From assembly GCA_039545355.1 (NCBI GenBank), contig BCJJ01000120.1:1-13697 (forward strand): DNA of 13,697 bases. The letters are read 5' to 3'. The stretch is from Trichosporon coremiiforme (Eukaryota; Basidiomycota; Tremellomycetes; Trichosporonales; Trichosporonaceae). The notes under the pieces were generated by a model. The model saw only the letters and a list, made by a program, of their open reading frames with translations, was not told the DNA's origin and did not search any database. Made by a program: the position numbers and the translations under genes. Below, in pieces: positions 1 through 7,924 of this stretch; within the stretch, counting starts at the first letter, position 1, and the number at the start of each line of letters is the position of its first letter.

Positions 1-846
1 AGCTTGTGGCGCTCGACCTCGACGAACTCCTCCAGCGAGATCGTCTCCTTCTCCTCCTTCTTGCGGTCCTTCTTCAGCACGAAGCCCGGAGGAAGCGCAT
101 GTCGGTACATGCACGAGTCTCCGCCGTTCGGACAAATCCAGAACCATCCATACTTGGAGTCCTCGATCGCCTGGATGAAATACTTGCACACGATGTCCGT
201 GGTCGTCTTCTGCTTTCGTCCGTTCTGCGTAATGACCTCCCGCAGCTTCTCGTCGTCCCACTTGTCCATCGTGTCAGTCTTCTTGTCTTCACGAGCATCC
301 TCGTAAATGTTGACCTTCTCGGCCTTACGTCCAACATTGGGGTCGTGCGAGAACTTGCACTTGTTTCCTGACCGTTAGTTGAGCTGCGGAGAACGTTACT
401 CACCCTTGGCGCAATGACCAGCCTTGAAGTAGACACAGAGGACGGTTTTGGGATCTGGCAAGATAAGCTACGTTGTGTACTGTCAGCTTACCGGTTCCGA
501 AGGGGACCTTCTGGACCTGGGCAGTCGCAAAGAGCTGGGCGTCCATCTTCTTCTTGGCCGCCTCAGCCTCCTTCTGCTTCTTCCTGGCCTCGGCCTCTTT
601 CTGCTTCGCGATCTGGTCGTCAGTCTCGAGCCTCGAATTACTCACGCGATTGACTTACCTCCTGCTTGTTCTTTCCGGCCTGAGCCTGCTGCTGCTGGAC
701 CTGCTGAACATACTTCTGGACCTTCGAAGACTTATTTTTGTTCTTCATACCAAAGGTCTGATTGTCAGCTCAGGAACACAAACCTCGTGCGCAGGTCAGC
801 TGCCGAATCTTACCTTGTCATCCGCAACCTTCTTCTTGGGAGGCAT
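1..846 (-). CDS. TMA46: Tma46/ZC3H15-like CCCH zinc-finger protein (DRG-family regulatory protein), 3' end truncated by window
   Basis: Family role: Tma46 (human ZC3H15/DFRP1) binds and stabilises the Rbg1/DRG1 GTPase and associates with translating ribosomes in the cytoplasm. Exons on the minus strand: 846-814, 757-659, 624-492, 454-404 and 367-1 (continues off the window); introns of 56, 34, 37 and 36 nt, the last with a CTAAC branch site. About 227 residues are visible; yeast Tma46 is about 345. The protein starts [11 protein letters not shown] and continues [19 protein letters not shown], the family signature, then a Lys/Glu/Ala-rich helix. The first CCCH finger follows ([20 protein letters not shown]-x7-C-x5-C-x3-H). 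A second is spaced C-x17-C-x6-C-x3-H and ends in [11 protein letters not shown]. The beginning of the DRG-binding (DFRP) region ([20 protein letters not shown]) reaches the edge. The start is chosen because exon 1 splices in frame onto the conserved TFG block. It is divergent from HOP2. Confidence 0.93.
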
Positions 847-1245
847 GTTGATTAGATTACGGGGTGGGTCGTGGCCGAGCCTTTTTAGTGAGGGATGTGT
901 ATTCTATACCGGTCGATATGTCTAGACTTCCTGCGTCTAGACAGTACGCTGTCGCACGTCGCTGGTCGTAAGTTATTGAGATGAATATGTCACTGAACCA
1001 GAAGATCACCACCTAGACAATCTCCACTTTGACGCAGTGCGTCAGTGTCACCCCACGTGGAATGGCTGGGAACAAATTTTGTCAGGCACACCGCAATCAG
1101 TGGCCAGAGTGGAGGTAGTCCAGCGGTGCTACAGTGAGGAATGATCAGCGTCTGTCTCTCCTTTGCAGACGAAACACCCAAAGGGATGCATGGCAGCTAG
1201 CTTTCGATGGTTCACTCAAGCTAACGAGAGACCAGGAAAACAAGA
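847..1245. promoter_or_regulatory. Divergent intergenic promoter between TMA46 and HOP2
   Basis: This stretch of about 400 bp lies between the two start codons and must hold both promoters. Visible elements are two copies of the self-complementary octamer GTCTAGAC at 920-927 and 935-942, a 13-bp near-perfect palindrome GACGCAGTGCGTC at 1031-1043, and a CACGTG E-box at 1054-1059. No TATA box stands out and no conserved ORF is present. Function is inferred from position only. Confidence 0.6.
920..942. repeat. Paired palindromic octamer GTCTAGAC x2
   Basis: Two identical 8-bp palindromes sit 15 bp apart centre to centre, separated by 7 bp, 74-96 bp upstream of the TMA46 start codon. Because each octamer is its own reverse complement, the pair is both a direct and an inverted repeat. 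The spacing of about one and a half helical turns would place two dimeric DNA-binding proteins on opposite faces. The binding factor is unknown. Confidence 0.55.
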
Positions 1246-2308
1246 ATGCCTCCAAAGGCGGCAGCTGCGAAAGAGAAGCCTGTCAAGGGCGCTGAAGGTA
1301 AGTCGTCTTCGACGACATGCGCTGATAGCCAGCCGAAGAGGTAACTTTGTAGTCTATCACTCTAACCGTAGATGGTTCTACAGTATCTTCGATCTGTGAG
1401 TTCAGACTGCTAAGCCTTCATAGTCATCTGACTCCAGGTTAACCGCCCGTACGCAAGCAGTGAGTGCTGGAAGAGAGGAGAGCTGATGGCAGCGGATGTC
1501 TCCGCGAACCTCAAAGGCAAGGTCACCAAGCCTGAGGCGCAGAGAGCTCTGACAGCGCTTGTCGGTAAGTGAGAGATCAACAGCCTCCGCTTACTGTTCA
1601 GACAAGGGGTCTCTCACGATGAAGCCGTACGGCAAGCAAACCATCTTCGTGTACAAGCAGGTAAGTCAGCCTTCGAGCTTGACTAACGGACAAGTCGCAG
1701 CATGACGTCCTGGATGCGAGCGAGCTGGATGACATAGACGGGAAGATCAAAACGATCCAAGCTTCGCTGGAAGACAAGCGGAAGGAGCTGAAGCGCCTCA
1801 CGCAAGACCAGCAGGAGCTCGAGAGCTCCCAGCCCACGGCAGAGCTGCAACAAGCCATCTCAGGCTTGGAGGTGGAGGTGAGTTCTGGTGAGAATGAATC
1901 TCAGCTGACCGCAGAACAACACAGCAAGGGCTTCACTAAAACCACAGAGAGAGTCGACCGCTGCTCCAGTATCTCGCGCAGAGGCGGATCAAGTCGACAA
2001 GAGTTGGGTCAAGTGGCGGAAGGAATGGACAGCGAGGCGCAAGGTGTACAACCAGTGAGTCACACGACATGACAGTTCGCTGATGGTCCAGGCTTATTGG
2101 TGCGCTTGAAGACGGTGGGGCGAACCGTGCGCAATTGGAGGAAGAGAAGGGTATCGAGCATGACGATGATGACGCGAAAGAGGTGGAGGAGAGCGAACTG
2201 TGCAAGCCGGCCACGACGCAGTGGCCTAGCCCAGCTCGTCAAGCACGCACGTCCCAGGTGCTCGGCAAGCGGCCCCATGGGTCGGTCGCTGCAGGAGCGG
2301 CGTCTTGA
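1246..2308 (+). CDS. HOP2: Hop2 (TBPIP/PSMC3IP) meiotic homologous-pairing protein
   Basis: Family role: Hop2 forms a heterodimer with Mnd1 that stimulates Dmc1/Rad51 strand invasion and homologous pairing in meiosis, in the nucleus. Exons: 1246-1297, 1333-1340 (8 nt), 1372-1395, 1438-1459, 1493-1564, 1602-1660, 1701-1877, 1915-2054 and 2092-2308; eight introns of 31-42 nt. The product is 256 aa, a little longer than the human protein. A basic N-terminus (MPPKAAAAKEKPVKGAE) leads into the winged-helix DNA-binding domain (residues about 18-78) with MVLQYLRSVNRPYASTDVSA, LKGKVTK and YGKQTIFVYKQ, all family hallmarks. Residues about 80-138 form the Leu/Glu/Lys coiled coil that would pair with Mnd1, followed by the conserved SWVKWRKEWTARRKVYNQ block. 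The acidic tail ends GKRPHGSVAAGAAS. The 8-nt exon and the 33-nt intron at 1460-1492 are needed to match the family. The start is the first ATG whose frame encodes the typical MPPK leader. Confidence 0.93.
1333..1340 (+). other. HOP2: 8-nt micro-exon of HOP2
   Basis: CCGAAGAG lies between a 35-nt intron (1298-1332, GTAAGT donor, CTGAT branch, CAG acceptor) and a 31-nt intron (1341-1371, GTAACT donor, CTAAC branch, TAG acceptor). With the last G of exon 1 it encodes Ala-Glu-Glu and restores the frame of the conserved helix MVLQYLRS. Skipping it shifts frame and produces a TAA at the start of exon 4. Confidence 0.8.
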
Positions 2309-2847
2309 TGTACAGACACAAACACAGAGCATGCATTAAGCTAAGTCCGTACCCCTCCTCCGTGCCCTGTGTCGTTCGTCCTGTCTCCGTGCCCTGTGTC
2401 GTTCGTCCTGTGTCCTGTCTCGATCGGCTGTACGTCCTGCGCTGGTTCGTCCCGCTCGTCCGGCTCGCTGATTCCGGTCACGCCAGTTCGGCCAGGTTGT
2501 GGGCTGTAGGTCAGGCCAGTGTCGCCGCCTCGCCTTTATTCAGCCCACCTCTTGCGCCTTGTCTATTGTAGGTCACGTGGCAAAGGGAGGTGCGATGCGA
2601 CGTCGCTACGTCTGCAGGAGCGTCGCAGGGGAAGGCACGCAGGATTTGTTCCTCGTCGCTTTGGTCCCGCCAATTTTCGCCCCTTGGCATAGGGCCTGAG
2701 CTGGTTGACCCTGCGCGGTGCGGTTGGGACCTTCTCGTTCGTTGGGAGTCCACTGACGTTTTGGTTTCTCAACCGCTGGTCACAACAACACTTTGTTTTC
2801 TTCTTTCTTCTTTCTCCATACTCTGATACCCCCAACGAACACCAAAA
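2309..2847 (+). promoter_or_regulatory. HOP2 3' region and importin-alpha promoter/leader
   Basis: No conserved coding sequence is seen here. The region holds a perfect two-copy 27-bp tandem repeat at 2358-2411, an E-box in the context GGTCACGTGG (CACGTG at 2574-2579), and a T/C-rich tract at about 2790-2820, typical of a fungal transcription start region. An A-rich leader runs straight into the SRP1 start codon. The promoter role is inferred from position. Confidence 0.55.
2358..2411. repeat. 27-bp tandem duplication
   Basis: Two head-to-tail copies of a 27-bp C/T/G unit beginning CTCCGTGCCCTGTGTCG, at 2358-2384 and 2385-2411, are followed by a short degenerate extension (GTCCTGTC). The copies look identical, which suggests a recent duplication or an unstable minisatellite between HOP2 and SRP1. 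Confidence 0.8.
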
Positions 2848-4911
2848 ATGGAGCCTCGCAACCTCGACCACCGTCGTGCCAACTTCAAGGGCCGCACCCA
2901 GTTTTCCGCGCAGGAGGTACGTACGCCGCCGTCCGAGACGTGACGATCCACTTCCTCAAAATCAACCCAGCCCGTCCAACCTACCCACTTGGTAGACTGG
3001 GCCGGACGTCCCGCGTGGACACCCTTGACCGCCACCTGGCAAACTTCCAAACTTCCACCGTCAACCGGCCCTTACCAAACCAAACATGCGAGCATACGCT
3101 GACTTCCCCAGCTCCGTCGTAGGCGTGAGGAGGCTCAGGTCGAGATTAGAAGGCAAAAGGTAAGTGAACTCACAGTCAGCGGAATGGGAGAGAAGGGCGT
3201 CGTTGTGTTCAATTTGCTCTGGTCGCCACCGCCATTGTACTGTGCGCTGTCTACCATCACGGCAATGACCTGCTGCAAGTGGTGACCTTCCGTCGAGCTC
3301 AAGCCTTCCACTGAATTGCAATTCGTCGGAGTCTGCCGGCTATTTATGTGGTGGCAAATGCTAACAATGTCTTAGCGTGAGGAGTCTATCGCCAAGCGTC
3401 GTAACTTCCAGCCCGTCAGCGATGACCTCGACTCTGATGACGATGTTGAGGACCTGGCCGATGCTCAGCTCGGAGACCAGCTCCCCCAGATGATCCAGGC
3501 CATCTACTCGAACGACCAGGAGACGCAGCTCGAGGCTACTACGAAGTTCCGCAAGCTGCTGTCGAAGGAGAAGAACCCTCCTATTGACCGTGTGATTGAG
3601 GTCGGCGTCGTCCCCCGTTTTGTCGAGTTCCTCTCGTCGACCAACACCATGCTCCAGTTCGAGGCCGCCTGGGCTTTAACTAACATTGCCTCCGGAACGA
3701 GTGACCACACCCAGGTTGTCATCGCCGCCGGTGCCGTTCCTCTGTTCATCCAGCTCCTGTCTTCGTCTGTCCTTGACGTTCGTGAGCAGGCTGTTTGGGC
3801 TCTGGGTAACATCGCTGGTGACTCCGCCAAGTGCCGCGACTACGTCCTCAACCAGGGTGCTCTCCAGCCCCTCCTCCAGCTTCTCTCCGAGAACCACAAG
3901 CTCTCCATGCTCCGCAACGCTACTTGGACTCTCTCCAATTTCTGCCGTGGAAAGTCCCCTCAGCCCAACTGGGAGCTCATCTCGCCGGCCCTTCCTGTTC
4001 TTTCCAAGCTCATCTACTCGCTTGATGACGAGGTCCTCATCGACGCCTGCTGGGCCATCTCTTACCTCTCTGATGGTACCAACGACAAGATCCAGGCTGT
4101 CATCGAGAGCGGTGTGTGCCGTCGTCTTGTCGATCTCCTGATGCACCCCTCGACTGCCGTTCAGACGCCCGCTCTCCGCTCGGTCGGCAACATCGTCACT
4201 GGTGACGACCTCCAGACCCAGGTCGTCATCATGTCTGGCGCTCTCCCTGCCCTACTCTCTCTGCTCTCGTCGCCCAAGGACGGCATCCGCAAGGAGGCGT
4301 GCTGGACCATTTCCAACATCACCGCTGGCTCCCCCCAGCAGATCCAGGCCATCATTGACGCCAACATCATTCCTCCCCTCATCAACATCCTCCAGAACGC
4401 CGACTTCAAGACCAAGAAGGAGGCTTGCTGGGCTATCTCGAACGCCACCTCTGGCGGTCTCTCCGAGCCGACTCAGATCCGCTACCTTGTCAACCAGGGC
4501 TGCATCAAGCCTATGTGCGACCTCCTTCAGTCCATGGACAACAAGATCATCCAGGTTGCCCTTGACGGTCTTGAGAACATTCTGAAGGTCGGCGAGATCG
4601 ACAAGGAGAACGCGGGACCCGGCGCCGTCAACCAGTACGCCCAGTATGTCGAGGAGGCCGGCGGCATGGTTGCCATCCACAACCTGCAGCACCACGAGAA
4701 CCTCGAGATCTACAAGAAGTGCTTCTACATTATGGACAGTGAGTTTTTAGATTGGCGTCGAAGAACGGCACTGACGAGCACAGAGTTCTTCCCCGAGGAC
4801 GAGGAGGAGGAGGAGGGAGACGCTGCTCCGGCCGTCGACTCTACTGGCCAGTACGCCTTCCAGTCCAACGTCGCTGCCCCTCAGGGTGGCTTCAACTTCG
4901 GCGGCAACTAA
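2848..4911 (+). CDS. SRP1: Importin subunit alpha (karyopherin alpha)
   Basis: Family role: the adaptor binds classical nuclear localisation signals in the cytoplasm and links cargo to importin beta for passage through nuclear pores; CAS/Cse1 recycles it. Exons: 2848-2916, 3112-3159, 3376-4738 and 4784-4911; introns of 195, 216 and 45 nt. The product is 535 aa, the usual size. The importin-beta-binding domain (residues about 1-60) has basic clusters RRANFKGR and [19 protein letters not shown], and the autoinhibitory AKRRNF at 45-50. About ten armadillo repeats follow, with the cargo-binding Trp/Asn ladder visible as [55 protein letters not shown] and [11 protein letters not shown]. The C-terminal acidic run (EDEEEEEGD) and a Gly/Phe-rich end (GGFNFGGN) match the export-factor-binding tail. 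Codons favour C/G third positions, suggesting high expression. The 45-nt intron has no in-frame stop. Confidence 0.97.
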
Positions 4912-5389
4912 GCCACAGCCATCATTACCCGACAATATACCCGTTTCTCCTCTAACGACCGACTAGTATCTGTCTTATTACCAGTTTTCTACTTTTCCTC
5001 TCTGATCGTCATGGTGCGACGGCCATAATAATGACAGCAATCAATCTGTCGCGGGCTGTCGACGCCCCTAGAATCGCGTACGCAAGGAATACATCACAAC
5101 ATCTTCATGAGTTTTCGTACACTGCCTTGCCATAGTATCATCGGACATAGCAATAGCTAGCACTCGAGGGCAACTGCTCCAGCCCCTCGACATCATCACA
5201 ATCCACATCCCCCCATCATTGACACTCTCATATGCCGCACGTATGTCGAGAGGACATGCATCGAGATGAAGTTTGCAGAGGAAGCACTTGTGTTGAGCAG
5301 CGAACATTTTGGTCCCGTTGCCGCTGATTGTTTTGGCGAGACGTCATATCATCTTTGGGTGATCTTCATTACAACCCACTTGACCAACC
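4912..5389 (+). promoter_or_regulatory. Intergenic: SRP1 3' UTR and cwf19 promoter
   Basis: About 480 bp separate the SRP1 stop and the cwf19 start on the same strand. The left part is T/C and AT richer, as expected of a 3' UTR and polyadenylation region. The right part precedes the cwf19 ATG, which sits in a good context (ACCATGG). An ACGTCA half-site lies close upstream at about 5340. I see no conserved ORF or RNA gene. Confidence 0.5.
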
Positions 5390-7886
5390 ATGGGCGACTC
5401 TCGATCACCGTCGCCGCGACGGGAGCGCGACAGCGATCGAAAAGGCAGAGACAGGAGTGACCGCCATCGCCGAGACGACCGCGATCGCGACCGTGACCGA
5501 CACCGCGACCGTGATCGCGACAGGGAGAGACGGAGATCGCGCTCTCGTGACCGTGACCACAAGGACCGTGATCGACACCGTGACCGCGACCGCCGTAACC
5601 GGGACCGTGATCGTGACCGGAGAGAAACCTCCGAAGAGCGCAGAGAGCGAAAGCGTGTGTGGCGGGAGAAGGAGGATCGCCGTGAGCGCGAGCGAAAGGA
5701 GAGGAAGGAGCGGAAGCGGGCCGAGGAAGACGAGTGGGTCGAGAAAGGATCGGATGATGACAAGCCGGCAGAAGTCGAGGAGCAGGGCGAGAGAGCTGCT
5801 GGAGGCTCTGGTCGGGACTGGATGGGCGGAGACGACTTGTTCACTGGCTTCGGCGTCGAGCACAAGCGGAAGGAGGAAGTCGTGAGTAGCTTGCGGTTAG
5901 GTGAAGCTGACAGTTAGGAACCTCCCAAGCCGCAACACAGCAAGTACGAGCTGAACACACAACTGCTCGAGGGAAAGACAGTGGACGAGTATGCTACAGA
6001 AGGTGAGCTAGAGCCCGATCGCCGAGCTAATAGCCAGAAAAGAAGTTCGTCTTCGGTGGGCCAGGCTATCAATGGCGCATGATGAAGCTGCGTCGCCTGA
6101 ACGAGCAGGCGGAGGAGCAGAGCGTTCCTGTAGAGTCCATTGCTCTGGAACGCTACGCCTCGATGGAGGAATACCTGCAGGCGCTCGAGGAGAAGCGCTT
6201 CCTGGAAGAGCGCGACTCACGGCGCCGCAGCCGTACTGCCTCCAAGTCTGGTACGCCAAGCCGTGCGACGCCTAGCCGCGCGACCCCGGACCCGGTGCGG
6301 CGCATGGTGTTCAACGACGACTCGCGCCCTGGCAGCCGTCAGGGCTTCCGGAGGCCCGGCGAGAGCCCAGCTCCGGGCGGCGCTGGGTCCAGCGGTGCCG
6401 TTGGCGCGAGCCGCGTTGACGCTCTCAAGCGGCAGGAGAGCTATGGCACGCCAGCGAAGACACCGATCCCCTCTGTCTTCACTCCTCAGGGTATCACTTC
6501 CGCGACGGCCATGAGCACGGAGGAGCTGAACCGGCTGCAGGCCAAGGTGCTCCGCGCGAAGCTGATGGACGAACCTGGCGCCGAGGAGCTCGAGAAGCAG
6601 TATGAGAAAGAGGTCCAGAAGTCCCAAGCAGCGCTGGAAGGCCGCAAGATGAATGATGCGGTCGAGGAGGAGGGCGGTAAGGTCGTGCAGACCGCTGTTC
6701 TGCCAACGCTCGATGGGCAGGGAAGACTTTATGACGTCGGCCTTGGCAAAGAGGAGGCGCCGCCGCACCCAAACCGTCGCAAGCGTAACAAGGATCCCAA
6801 GGTAAGAGCTTCCGCAAATTGGAGAGAGAAAGCTAACGTCAGTTCGAAAGCCGTGACAAGGAAGGCAACATTATCCGGTACAACGCGGATGATGATGACA
6901 TGACGCTGGACGAGATGGTGCGGCAGGAGAAGTTCGGTGGCGGTGCGAGCGACCAGAAGAACCTCGACGCCGAGATGACCGCCCAGATCGCTCGCGACGG
7001 CCGCTTCCAGGCCGACCTAGAGTACATGGACGAGAACTCTGAGCGCCTCGCCCGAAAGCGAATGCGGACCGACGCCATGAAGCGTGCCTTCGCTATCAAT
7101 GGTGAGTTAAGGGGAGCCGGACAGCTTCAACTGACAACAGACTACAAACGGACGCAGAAGGCGCTCGACGAGTGCCCGTACTGCTGGCATGACGAGGCAG
7201 ACCCGCCGCGGCTTCCCGAGACTGCGATCGTCGCGCTCGGCAAGCGGACCTACCTTTCGTGTACGGTGTACGAGGAGCTTACACCTGGACACTGCCTGAT
7301 CGTGCCTATCCAGCATGCGCTCAGCACTCTGGAGCTGGACGACGACGACTGGGACGAAATCCGCAACTTCATGAAGTGCCTGATGCGCATGTTTGCGGAG
7401 AAGAACCAGGGCGTCGTGTTCTTCGAGACCGTGCTCTCGTTCCGGCAGCAGCGGCACACAGTCATTGAGTGCGTGCCTGTGCCGGCAGACGTGTTCGCGG
7501 ACCTGCCGGCGTACTTTCGCGAGAGCCTGATCCAGGTCGAGTCCGAGTGGAGTCAGCACAAGAAGGTGATCGACTTCTCGCAGCGTCCCTTCCGCCGCGC
7601 CATGGTGCCGAACCTTCCTTACTTCATGGTGCAGTGGGACTACAAGGGTGAGAAGGGTTACGGGCATGTCATTGAGGGCGTGGACATGGCGACGGAGGAG
7701 GGCGACGACGGCGACAAGGGTGGCGGCAAGTTCCCGCCCTACTTCGCAGCTGAAGTCATCGGCAACCTGATCGGTGCTGAGCCGCGACGCTGGATGAGGC
7801 CTGCGCGTGTCGACCGCGCTCTCAACAAGGACCGCGCGCGCGAGCTCGGCACCCGCTTCCAGCCGTACAACTGGACTGTGCAGTAG
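5390..7886 (+). CDS. cwf19: Cwf19-family (CWF19L2-like) pre-mRNA splicing factor
   Basis: Family role: fission yeast Cwf19 and human CWF19L2 are late-stage spliceosome components associated with the Cdc5/NTC-containing complex, in the nucleus. Exons: 5390-5881, 5918-6002, 6038-6801, 6843-7101 and 7141-7886; introns of 36, 35, 41 and 39 nt. The product is 781 aa. Residues about 8-100 are an Arg/Asp/Glu/Ser array (RDRDRDRHRDRDRDRERRRS type), as in other spliceosomal proteins. Then come the family blocks GGSGRDWMGGDDLFTGFG and FVFGGPGYQWRMMKLRRLNE, and a long charged helical middle. The C-terminal CwfJ domains start near residue 533: CPYCWH (C545, C548, H550), the HIT-like GHCLIVPIQH (H584-H592), RHTVIECVPVP, then the second CwfJ domain with PYFMVQW and GYGHVIEG. 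The C-x2-C and histidines are likely metal or nucleic-acid ligands by family knowledge. The last intron is stop-free and 3n. Confidence 0.95.
5396..5710 (+). repeat. cwf19: Low-complexity Arg-Asp/Arg-Glu coding repeat
   Basis: Imperfect hexanucleotide repetition (CGNGAC/CGTGAC units) encodes an RD/RE/RS-dipeptide run of about 95 residues in the Cwf19 N-terminus. It opens all reading frames on both strands here, including an antisense frame that looks like an SR-rich protein but is only the mirror of this repeat. RD/RS arrays are usual in spliceosomal proteins, where they mediate charge-driven association and are often phosphorylated. Confidence 0.85.
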
Positions 7887-7924
7887 CCAAAGTCGAAAGA
7901 GATGCATTATTATCCAGTACTGTC
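7887..7924. other. 38-bp convergent gap between cwf19 and GUK1 stop codons
   Basis: Only 38 bp separate the two convergent stop codons. An AT-rich core (GCATTATTATCC) could serve polyadenylation on either strand. The 3' UTR of each gene very probably runs into the coding sequence of the other. Confidence 0.7.

Noticed and set aside
1190..1297. Alternative HOP2 start at 1190 that would splice directly to 1372 in phase 0 without the micro-exon
   Set aside because: The encoded 36 residues are unlike Hop2 N-termini, whereas the ATG at 1246 plus the micro-exon gives the expected MPPK...KGAEAEEMVLQYL sequence.
2917..3111. Possible box C/D snoRNA in SRP1 intron 1
   Set aside because: Only a degenerate C box (GTGACGA) and a CTGA that coincides with the branch site; no terminal stem or guide could be shown.
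3676..4146. Antisense 156-codon and other shadow frames within the SRP1 large exon
   Set aside because: They lie opposite a highly conserved importin-alpha coding exon with strong C/G third-position bias, which creates antisense frames.
5344..5865. Antisense open frame of 173 codons with an SR-protein-like RSRSR composition opposite cwf19 exon 1
   Set aside because: It is the complement of the RD/RE repeat; the sense frame splices into conserved Cwf19 domains, while the antisense one has no domain and no splice partner.
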